DNA of 29,426 nt from CAZZBK01 sp964652155 (lineage in GTDB: Bacteria > Planctomycetota > Planctomycetia > Pirellulales > PNKZ01): the NCBI GenBank assembly GCA_964652155.1, contig CAZZBK010000073.1, positions 1 to 29,426 of the forward strand, written 5' to 3'. Under the pieces are notes generated by a model. That model made no database searches and was not told the DNA's origin. It saw only the letters and a program-made list of their open reading frames with translations. Positions 8,361 to 14,919 of the stretch are shown piece by piece. A program made the translations under genes and the position numbers. Every line of letters begins with the position of its first letter. Positions within the stretch are counted from its first letter, which is position 1.

Positions 8361-10048
8361 GTTGCCACCTCGGTTCGCTCCAGCGCGAGCAGGCGTCGAG
8401 CGGTCCGTGCAAAACGAACCAGCCAGCGAACGTTGTAGTACGCGGCGATAAAGACCAGTTCGACGACCCATTGACCGCTGAGCAAAGCCGCGAGCAGCAG
8501 ATGAACGCGAACGTCGGTGTTGCCCGGCAGGTGATATAAGGCGCGGAGACCTTGCGGCGGCGCGGCGGTCGTGTCGCGATCGTTGCTCGATGGGTCGGGC
8601 GTGTTCGCCAAGCCGTAGATGAACAGGTACTTGCCGAAGACAAAGGCCAGCAAGGCGCTCCAGGCGATGAACGTGTGCCCCTGCGCGGCAGCGGCCCAGG
8701 CCGTGGCCACATGCAGCGCCAGGTCACTGAACTCGTCGATGTTCGCGTCGAGCCAGGCGCCCAGTGTCGAGGCCGACTGTTGCCGTCGGGCCAACGGTCC
8801 GTCGACGCGATCGCAGAGCCAGGCGAACCACACGAGCAGCGCCGCGACGGCGGACGCCGTTGGCATATAAACCAGCGCCGCGATGGCGAGCAGCGTGCAA
8901 CAAAATCCCAGCGTGGTCCAATGCCACGGCCGAGCGCGTGTCGCCGAGAGAGCGTCAGAGAGCCGCCAAACCGCTGGGAGCAGGTAATGCCGTGACAGTG
9001 GATGACGTGCGCCGCGCTGCCGTTCATCGAGTTGCCACGCCGCGCGGGTCGCCACGGCTGAGTTGCTCAGCGCGGCCAACCGCTTCGGTGCGAACTCAGC
9101 AAAGTAAGCCCGCTCAAGTGAAAGATGAGTCGGTTCGCGCCAGCGCGAGTTGAGCGCGGCGGGCAAACGTCCGCAGGCCTCGACCAGCGCGCGGCGAAAC
9201 AGCCCACGTTGCTCGGGTGCTTGCAATGGAGCGCGGAGCACGTCGCCGACCCAGCGGATGGGCAGTTCAACGAGTTGCCGCAGCACATGCAGCGGATGGC
9301 GCAGGTTCTTCCACTGAAAGAGGAGCGTGTTGCGCAGCGCGAGTTGCAGTGTGGCGGCGCTGCTGTACTGAGCGTCGAACGTCGCTTGGCCGTGATGCAG
9401 GCAATGCGACGCGCTCACGTAGCGAGCCACGAGCCCGCGCTGATAGGCGCGATAGGCCAGGTCGACATCTTCGAGCCGGCCCGGTAGGTACAGCGGGTCG
9501 AAGCCCCCCAATGAGACGAACGTGGCGCGATCGACGGCCAGCGCCGCGCCGGCCGAGGCGGTGGTGGTCGACTGCGCCACGACACTCGAACAGCCCGGAA
9601 AGTGTGCGGTCGCCTGGATGAGTCCCCAGCGCCAGGAGACGGCGGTCAGGAAGCCTTCGTGCGTTTGCTGATCGAAGAGCCAGGCGCGGGGCGCGGTCAT
9701 CCAGACCCTGCGTCCCTCGTCGGTCTCGTGGTTCAGTAGCGGCTCGACGAGCGGATCGATCGCGTCCTCGGCGAGTTTGATGTCGTTATTGAGCAGCAAC
9801 ACGACGCGGCTTGAAAGACGCGAGACAATATCGTTGTAGGAGCATAAGCCCCGGTTGGGCTGGTGAGCGACGCGGATCGACGGATAGCGCTTGGCCAGAA
9901 AGCGGCGTGAGTCGTCGCTCGAATCGTTGTCGATCACCACGACGGCGCAGGGGTGCCGCGAGGCGGCTGCGGCGCGCACGACGCTCGGCAGACACGCTTC
10001 GAGCAGCGCGCGGCCATTGTGATTGAGGATGACAACGTCGACCGACAT
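8357..10048 (-). CDS. Fusion: GT2 glycosyltransferase + CDP-alcohol phosphatidyltransferase
   Basis: A 563-residue two-domain protein and the first gene of the operon. Residues 1-330 are a GT2 enzyme: VDVVILNHNGR, VVVIDNDSSDDS, LLLNNDIKL as the metal/nucleotide site (about 84-92), and GGFDPLYLPGRLEDVDLAYR, the acceptor-side ED motif of rhamnosyltransferase-like GT2s. Residues 350-560 are a multi-pass CDP-alcohol phosphotransferase with the full signature D-x2-D-G-x2-A-R-x8-G-x3-D-x3-D (D413, D416, G417, A420, R421, G430, D434, D438). That family moves a phosphoalcohol from a CDP-alcohol to a second alcohol within the membrane. The fused protein may decorate a glycan with, or prime it on, a phospholipid-type group. 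The start follows directly from the family N-terminus. Confidence 0.9.
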   Translation of the reverse strand: MSVDVVILNHNGRALLEACLPSVVRAAAASRHPCAVVVIDNDSSDDSRRFLAKRYPSIRVAHQPNRGLCSYNDIVSRLSSRVVLLLNNDIKLAEDAIDPLVEPLLNHETDEGRRVWMTAPRAWLFDQQTHEGFLTAVSWRWGLIQATAHFPGCSSVVAQSTTTASAGAALAVDRATFVSLGGFDPLYLPGRLEDVDLAYRAYQRGLVARYVSASHCLHHGQATFDAQYSSAATLQLALRNTLLFQWKNLRHPLHVLRQLVELPIRWVGDVLRAPLQAPEQRGLFRRALVEACGRLPAALNSRWREPTHLSLERAYFAEFAPKRLAALSNSAVATRAAWQLDERQRGARHPLSRHYLLPAVWRLSDALSATRARPWHWTTLGFCCTLLAIAALVYMPTASAVAALLVWFAWLCDRVDGPLARRQQSASTLGAWLDANIDEFSDLALHVATAWAAAAQGHTFIAWSALLAFVFGKYLFIYGLANTPDPSSNDRDTTAAPPQGLRALYHLPGNTDVRVHLLLAALLSGQWVVELVFIAAYYNVRWLVRFARTARRLLALERTEVAT

Positions 10049-10257
10049 GATGGTTTGCAGCGTGCTAGCACAGGAGTTGCGCGCAGAACGGTTCTGTCGC
10101 GAGGTGCGGCACTGTAGGACGTTCGTCCAGGCGGGGTCAATACGACCCGCTCTGCTAGCAAGGGTCAGGAAGTCATTTGTGGAGCAGGTGCGAGCAACGC
10201 TATCATGGGGACCTTGTTGAGTCGCCGCTTGCTAGCACTCGGGAGGAGCCTGACGCG
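10049..10257. promoter_or_regulatory. Divergent intergenic region with three TGCTAGCA palindromes
   Basis: This 209-base region separates the minus-strand glycan operon from the plus-strand sugar-isomerase operon, so it must hold both promoters. TGCTAGCA occurs at 10063-10070, 10153-10160 and 10230-10237. Further small palindromes are AGAACGGTTCT (10085-10095), GGACG-TT-CGTCC (10117-10128) and GCGGGGTC/GACCCGC (10131-10150). No clear -35/-10 pair was found. The octamers could be binding sites of a dimeric regulator. Confidence 0.45.
10241..10248 (+). promoter_or_regulatory. Ribosome binding site GGGAGGAG
   Basis: A strong GGGAGGAG lies 9 bases before the ATG at 10258. It selects that start over the in-frame ATG at 10177. 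Confidence 0.75.
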
Positions 10258-11193
10258 ATGCGATTGAATCGACGAACGTGGTTAGCGCTCGCGGGGAGCT
10301 ATGGGGTCGCAGATCGGTTGACGAGCCCCAGCGCGGCGGCGATTTCACCGGGCCAGCCTATCGGCCTGGGGTTCAGTCTCTACGGCATGCCCAAGCTGCC
10401 GTGGCGAGAGGCCTTGGCCGTCTGTCGCGAGATTGGCTACGACAGTGTCGAGCTGGCGTTGCTCTCGGGCGGGGCGACCGACTCGGCGGCGCTTTCGACC
10501 CCGGAATTGAAAACCATTCGCGACGAACTCCAGCGACGCAAGCTCGTCTTGCCCGCCGTGATGGACAACCTGCCGTGCGATGTCGACGCCAAGCGACACG
10601 AGGCGAATTTGGAACGCATTCGCCGGGCGGCTCAGGTTGTGCAGCAACTCAAGTGGGATCAGACACCGGTTCTCGAAACGGTGTTGGGGGGCAAGCCCGG
10701 CGAGTGGCCGCAGGTACGTGAGCGGTTCGTTGAGCGACTGGGCGCTTGGGCTCGCGTGGCCGAGCAGCATGAGTTGGTCATCGCGGTCAAGCCGCACGTG
10801 GGCAACGCCCTGAACACGCCCAACGACGCGCGCTGGCTTATCGATCAAGTGCAGTCACCCTCGATCAAGCTGGCGTTCGACTACAGCCATTACGATCAGC
10901 GCGGCATCGCGTTAACCGACGCGCTCGACACGCTGGTCCGTGACGTGAGGTTTATCCATCTCAAGGACCGCAAGCCGAATGTCGAGACGGTGCAGTTCGT
11001 GTTGCCGGGCGAAGGAGCGATCGATTACGTCGACTACTTTCGCCAACTCATGGCGCGCGGGTATAAAGGTCAGGCCGTGGTCGAGGTGAGCGCGCAGCTC
11101 CACAAGCAGCCGCAGTACGATGCCCGGCAGGCGGCTGAGCAGTCGTACCAACACCTGTTCAAGGCACTCAAGCAAGCACAAACTCCTCGTTAA
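10258..11193 (+). CDS. Sugar phosphate isomerase/epimerase-like TIM-barrel protein, Tat-tagged
   Basis: A 311-residue AP-endonuclease-2/xylose-isomerase-like TIM-barrel protein. Metal-site elements are in order: DSVELALLSGG (Glu), VKPHVGNAL, AFDYSHYD (Asp/His), FIHLKDRK (His) and QAVVEVSAQL (Glu). Such proteins interconvert keto and aldo sugars or epimerise them. The N-terminus MRLNRRTWLALAG has twin arginines followed by a modest hydrophobic stretch, suggesting Tat export, as is common for planctomycete paralogues. It is the first gene of an operon with the DJ-1-like gene (15-base spacing) and the sodium symporter, which suggests a periplasmic or peripheral step in uptake and use of an unusual sugar or polyol. 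The exact substrate is not readable. Confidence 0.85.
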   Translation: MRLNRRTWLALAGSYGVADRLTSPSAAAISPGQPIGLGFSLYGMPKLPWREALAVCREIGYDSVELALLSGGATDSAALSTPELKTIRDELQRRKLVLPAVMDNLPCDVDAKRHEANLERIRRAAQVVQQLKWDQTPVLETVLGGKPGEWPQVRERFVERLGAWARVAEQHELVIAVKPHVGNALNTPNDARWLIDQVQSPSIKLAFDYSHYDQRGIALTDALDTLVRDVRFIHLKDRKPNVETVQFVLPGEGAIDYVDYFRQLMARGYKGQAVVEVSAQLHKQPQYDARQAAEQSYQHLFKALKQAQTPR

Positions 11194-11208
11194 CTGGATG
11201 TCGTCAAG

Positions 11209-11778
11209 ATGCCCAAGGTTTTGCTCCCGATCGGCGACGCGACCGAATCGCTCGATACGCTGTACCCCTACTTTCGCGTGCAGGAGGACGGTTTCGAGTG
11301 CGTGATCGCGGGGCCCGAGGCGCGACTGTATCACAGTGTGATGCATGAGATTCCACCAGGCGAGCCGGGCTGGGATATCACCCGCGAGTCACCGGGCTAC
11401 CACATCCGCGCCACCGTTGCGTTTCGCGATGTCGATCCGAGTGAGTATGTCGGCTTGTTCGTCTCCGGCGGTCGGGCACCCGAGTACCTGCGTTACGATC
11501 AGGACCTGCTTCGCATCACGCGGCACTTTTTTGAGGCAGGCAAGCCGGTGGCCTGCGTGTGTCATGGGATTGAAATCCTCACGGCCGCCGGCGTGATTGG
11601 TGGCCGCACGGTGACGACGGTCGCCAAGTGTGCGATGGACGCCGAGCAGGGCCAAGCCCGATACGTCAATGAGTCCGTGGTGCTCGACGGTAATTTAGTC
11701 ACCGCCCGCACCTGGCACGACAACGCGCCGTTGATGCGCGCCTTTATGCAAATGCTCCACCAAGCGGCAGGAAAGTAA
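11209..11778 (+). CDS. DJ-1/PfpI family protein
   Basis: A 189-residue single-domain protein of the DJ-1/PfpI class-I glutamine-amidotransferase-like superfamily. The nucleophile elbow is ACVCHGIEIL, with C118 followed by H119 as in the family's AxCHG motif. The preceding LFVSGGRAPEYLR is the usual oxyanion-side loop. Family members include deglycase/glyoxalase-like enzymes, peptidase-like proteins and isonitrile hydratases, so activity cannot be fixed. Its place between a sugar isomerase and a sugar-type symporter (5 bases to the next gene) suggests detoxification or processing of a reactive carbonyl or sugar intermediate, which is inference. The start is ATG at 11209. Confidence 0.88.
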   Translation: MPKVLLPIGDATESLDTLYPYFRVQEDGFECVIAGPEARLYHSVMHEIPPGEPGWDITRESPGYHIRATVAFRDVDPSEYVGLFVSGGRAPEYLRYDQDLLRITRHFFEAGKPVACVCHGIEILTAAGVIGGRTVTTVAKCAMDAEQGQARYVNESVVLDGNLVTARTWHDNAPLMRAFMQMLHQAAGK

Positions 11779-11783
11779 TCACG

Positions 11784-13301
11784 ATGGAATATCTGACACG
11801 AATCGATTTGTGGATCATCGTCGGCTACATGGCCGCGATGCTGTGGATTGGCTATCGAGTGACCGACGGCGCGCGGAATGTCGAGGGGTACACGGTCGGC
11901 AATCGTTCGATGAACGGCTGGGTCGTGGGCTTGAGCGTGCTCGGCACATTCTTGTCGAGCATCACGTTCCTGGGGGTGCCCGCGAACGTGATCCGCAACA
12001 AGAACTGGACGACCTTTGCCTTCGGCGCGGCGCTGCCCATCGCGGCGATCGTCGCGGTGCGGTACTTCATCCCGCTGTACCGACGAAAATTGAACCTGAG
12101 CGTTTATGAACTGCTCGAACAACGCTTTGGCTACTGGGCCCGAGCCTACGCGGCGCTCTCGTACTCGGCGCTGCAAATGATTCGCATCGCGATGGTCAAT
12201 CTGCTGGTGGCCATTGCCTTGGAGCCGCTCTTAGGCTGGGGCGTAACGACGACGCTCGTGGTTGTCGGCGTAGTGGTGATTGTGTACGACGTGATGGGTG
12301 GCATTCGCGCGGTCATCTGGACCGACGTGGTGCAGGTGTTCGTGCTGATCTCCGGCGCGCTGTGGTGCGTGTTCGAGATCAGTCGACAGCGCCCCGGCGG
12401 GCTCAGGCAGTTGATCGCCGACGTGCCCAGCGGTCACATGGGCTTCGAGCCCTGGGCGAGCAGCAATTTGGCGCTGGCCACAACGCTCGTCGTGTTCATC
12501 TACGGCATCAGCGAGAACCTGCGGAATTACGGCACCGATCAGAATTATGTGCAGCGGATGCTCGCCTCGCGCGATGAGACCGAGGCGGCGCGGAGCATCT
12601 GGCTCGGTGCGCTGGCGTATCTACCGCTCAATGTGCTGTTTTGCTTCATTGGGACGGCGTTGTATGTGTTCTATCATGTTCCCTTGGGGGGCGATGTGGG
12701 AGGCGTGAGCGAGGCGTTCTTCACGCCGTTGCCGAGCGAGGCCGCGTTGAAAGCCGACCTTGTGTTCCCACACTTCTTAAGGCATGAATTGTCCGACGCG
12801 GCACGCGGCATCATCGTGGCCGGCATTCTGGCGGCGGCGATGAGCACCGTCGACTCGTGCATGAACTCGACCTCGATGACCCTGTTTGTCGATCTCTACA
12901 GCCGACTGCGTCGCGGGCCGGGGCCGATCAGTGACATCATGCTCCTGCGCATCTTTACGGCCGTGATTGGAATTACGAGCACGCTCTTGGCGGTCGGCCT
13001 GCACGCGCTCAAGGGGGACGACTACTCACGGACCCTGATGGAAGATTGGTGGAAGTATGCGGGCGTGGCCGGGTCGGGGCTCTTTGGCCTGTTTCTGCTC
13101 GCCTGGATGCTGCCCCGCATTCCGGCCTGGGGCGCGGCGGTGGCGGTGCTATCGGGCATTCCGGTCATCGTCTGGGGGCTGGCCAACCCGCAGGCCCTGC
13201 ATGGCAATCTGGTCGGCATTGCTGCGTTCACGGTCATGGTGCTTGTGGGGGCACTCATCGCCGCCGCGACCGGCAAGCCTGGGGGGCGACCCGCGGCGTG
13301 A
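11784..13301 (+). CDS. Sodium:solute symporter (SSS family)
   Basis: A 505-residue inner-membrane transporter with about 13 hydrophobic helices, the normal size for the SSS (SLC5-like) family. Family stretches include VEGYTVGNRSMNGWVVGLSV near residue 35, LGTFLSSITFLGVPANVIRN, VYDVMGGIRAVIWTDVVQVF (the classic SSS signature around 165-185) and GIIVAGILAAAMSTVDSCMN around 350, which carries the sodium-site Ser/Thr residues. It brings a solute into the cell with Na+, probably the sugar, polyol or acid handled by the two genes upstream. An AGGAAAG sequence precedes the ATG. It is the last gene of the operon and is followed by a stem-loop. Confidence 0.93.
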   Translation: MEYLTRIDLWIIVGYMAAMLWIGYRVTDGARNVEGYTVGNRSMNGWVVGLSVLGTFLSSITFLGVPANVIRNKNWTTFAFGAALPIAAIVAVRYFIPLYRRKLNLSVYELLEQRFGYWARAYAALSYSALQMIRIAMVNLLVAIALEPLLGWGVTTTLVVVGVVVIVYDVMGGIRAVIWTDVVQVFVLISGALWCVFEISRQRPGGLRQLIADVPSGHMGFEPWASSNLALATTLVVFIYGISENLRNYGTDQNYVQRMLASRDETEAARSIWLGALAYLPLNVLFCFIGTALYVFYHVPLGGDVGGVSEAFFTPLPSEAALKADLVFPHFLRHELSDAARGIIVAGILAAAMSTVDSCMNSTSMTLFVDLYSRLRRGPGPISDIMLLRIFTAVIGITSTLLAVGLHALKGDDYSRTLMEDWWKYAGVAGSGLFGLFLLAWMLPRIPAWGAAVAVLSGIPVIVWGLANPQALHGNLVGIAAFTVMVLVGALIAAATGKPGGRPAA

Positions 13302-13307
13302 GCTTTT

Positions 13308-13330
13308 GAGGCGTTTGCGATTTACGCCTC
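13308..13330 (+). terminator. Stem-loop after symporter gene (weak terminator candidate)
   Basis: GAGGCGT (13308-13314) pairs perfectly with ACGCCTC (13324-13330) around a 9-base loop, seven bases after the symporter stop. No T-run follows, so it may stabilise the mRNA end or be a weak terminator. Confidence 0.35.
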
Positions 13331-13399
13331 GCCAGCAATGACGTAAGTTGATCGCATACACGCGGATCGAATTTTTTGACGGGGTGGGGACCATCGCCC

Positions 13400-14053
13400 A
13401 TGCAGTGGAGTGTCTGGCGAAACCTGATCGTGGCCCTGCTGCTGGGCGCTGCCGCGCTGGCCGCTTGGTTCTATATCGAGGAACGGTTGTTCGCGCGCAA
13501 ATGGGACCCGGCCGAGGTGAGTCGCGCTGAGACATTCCGTCTCGCGCAGCAGACGCTGGCGCAGTTCGAGGCTCCGCCCGACGCGCATCGCAAGATGATG
13601 CGGCTCACGGCCTACTGGGGGACCGGCGACCTCGATTTTGATGGGTATTTGGCCCGGCACCTGCTCGACCCGCTGTGTGGCGACGCGCTGCGCGAACGGT
13701 TCTGCGCCGAGCTTGGCTGGCGCGACAAGCTGCGCGAGCGGTGGGTCAACTACTGGTGTTGGAAGAACAAGCGCGAACCCAGCGACGCGGTGGCCGAGTT
13801 CATTGAGCTGTTCGACGAACAGTTGGCCGAGAAAACTCCGCCGCCGATCCGGTGGCGCGAGGTGCTCGATCTGCTGGCGATCTTCGAGTTGGCCGGACGC
13901 AGCGAGTTGGCCCGGCTGTTAACTCCCGACAATGCGGTCGAGCGTTATCGCAAATGGCGAACGGAGATGCCTGAGCCCAAAATCGAGCGTGCTCGGCCGA
14001 GCAGGCCGTTCGCGCGCGCGATGCGTCACGGTCCGTCGATGCTCGCAGCCTAG
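13400..14053 (+). CDS. Hypothetical single-pass membrane protein
   Basis: A 217-residue protein with one N-terminal membrane segment (about residues 8-24, LIVALLLGAAALAAWFYI) and a hydrophilic remainder rich in Trp, Arg and Glu, including LRERWVNYWCWKNKREPSD. No family is recognised. A purine-rich GGGGTGGGGA sits about ten bases before the ATG at 13400. A TTG at 13376 in the same frame would add eight residues and is less likely. The large domain is predicted cytoplasmic or periplasmic with N-terminal anchoring. The gene ends nine bases from the convergent small secreted-protein gene. Confidence 0.75.
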   Translation: MQWSVWRNLIVALLLGAAALAAWFYIEERLFARKWDPAEVSRAETFRLAQQTLAQFEAPPDAHRKMMRLTAYWGTGDLDFDGYLARHLLDPLCGDALRERFCAELGWRDKLRERWVNYWCWKNKREPSDAVAEFIELFDEQLAEKTPPPIRWREVLDLLAIFELAGRSELARLLTPDNAVERYRKWRTEMPEPKIERARPSRPFARAMRHGPSMLAA

Positions 14054-14062
14054 CGGCGCTGA

Positions 14063-14350
14063 CTAAGGGCCGATCGATTGCGGATCGTTGGCCAAGAAGT
14101 CGCGCGGGCCACGGTTCGTGTAGTACGGATAAGCCACGGCACCGGTCGGCTCGCCCGGGTAGTAGTTGTTGTCCATGCCACGTCGAGCGGATCGGGGACC
14201 GCAGTCGCGGCAGCCCCGTGCCCCGCAGGCGCCATCGGGACAGACGGAGTAATGGCGTGGCCGAGCGCAGAACAGGCGGTCGAGCAAGCAGCAACCGGTC
14301 GCGTTGCCAATGGTCAGGACCATGAGGGTCAGCAGCACCAAGCGTTTCAT
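14063..14350 (-). CDS. Small secreted Cys-rich (putative lipo-) protein
   Basis: A 95-residue protein with a hydrophobic signal sequence MKRLVLLTLMVLTIGNATGC. The sequence ATGC at its end is a loose lipobox, so Cys20 may be lipidated. The mature part is Cys-rich (CCLLDRLFCARPRHYSVCPD, then GACGARGCRDCGP) and ends in a Gly/Tyr/Pro-rich tail. It could form disulfides in the periplasm or bind metal. No named family is recognised; I associate short Cys-rich secreted proteins of this kind with planctomycetes. It is read toward the plus-strand gene ending at 14053. Confidence 0.7.
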   Translation of the reverse strand: MKRLVLLTLMVLTIGNATGCCLLDRLFCARPRHYSVCPDGACGARGCRDCGPRSARRGMDNNYYPGEPTGAVAYPYYTNRGPRDFLANDPQSIGP

Positions 14351-14500
14351 GAGTCACAATCCTCGACGGGAAAGCAATGCCGGTTAGGGAACGAGCCGTG
14401 GCGGTTGAGCTTAGGCCCCCTACCATGCTTATCGTCGGCACGTTGCTCAAAATTGAACGAATCAGCAGAATCGCTACAGCAGCTACCACGGATCCCTCGC

Positions 14501-14752
14501 TTGGAAAGAGAACCCTCGCCGCCGCCGCCCCGCTATCAGTTCCGGCTCAGCACGTTGCTGGGGGTCACGGCTCTGCTCGCGATTTTGTCGGCCGTGGTCG
14601 GGGGCGTCATGCGTCGCGCCGACGATATCGAGGCCCACCCGCAAATCGCGTTCTATTTGGTGGGGGCGACCATGCTGCCCATGCTGCTCTTGGTGCTCGT
14701 CAGCCTGAGCCGTTCGCTGGGTCGCTGGCTGCGGGACCGCGACGAGTCGTGA
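14501..14752 (+). CDS. Small two-helix membrane protein with planctomycete 'FRLSTLL' motif
   Basis: An 83-residue protein if the TTG at 14501 is the start. After a Pro-rich leader it has YQFRLSTLLGVTALLAILSA, a pattern I associate with many short planctomycete membrane proteins, then a second hydrophobic segment VGATMLPMLLLVLVSLS and a basic tail. Topology is two membrane helices. Function is unknown. The frame is open far upstream, with no ATG near the conserved region, so the start is weakly supported; no ribosome site is visible. Confidence 0.55.
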   Translation: MEREPSPPPPRYQFRLSTLLGVTALLAILSAVVGGVMRRADDIEAHPQIAFYLVGATMLPMLLLVLVSLSRSLGRWLRDRDES

Positions 14753-14769
14753 CGAGGTGTCACGCTCGG

Positions 14770-14777
14770 TGCTAGCA
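14770..14777. promoter_or_regulatory. TGCTAGCA palindrome
   Basis: A perfect 8-base palindrome between 14752 and the gene starting at 14920, identical to the three copies at 10063-10237 and the one at 16877. The rest of 14753-14919 shows only a GGAG (14907-14910), which fits the GTG start at 14920. Confidence 0.45.
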
Positions 14778-14919
14778 GCGCGGCACGCCCGGGGCGGGTG
14801 GCTCGAAGCACACAGTCGTTTGGGCCGAGCGGCGGTGTGAAGCGATCTTCTCTCGATCGCAGGCTTTTTGGTACGGTGCGCGTGGGTCGTCTCCCCGGAT
14901 CGGGTCGGAGCCGTTGATC

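Noticed and set aside
10131..10150. GCGGGGTC/GACCCGC as a third REP-like copy
   Set aside because: The right flank begins CTC like the others, but the loop is not TGAC and the left flank differs; treated as an unrelated small dyad.
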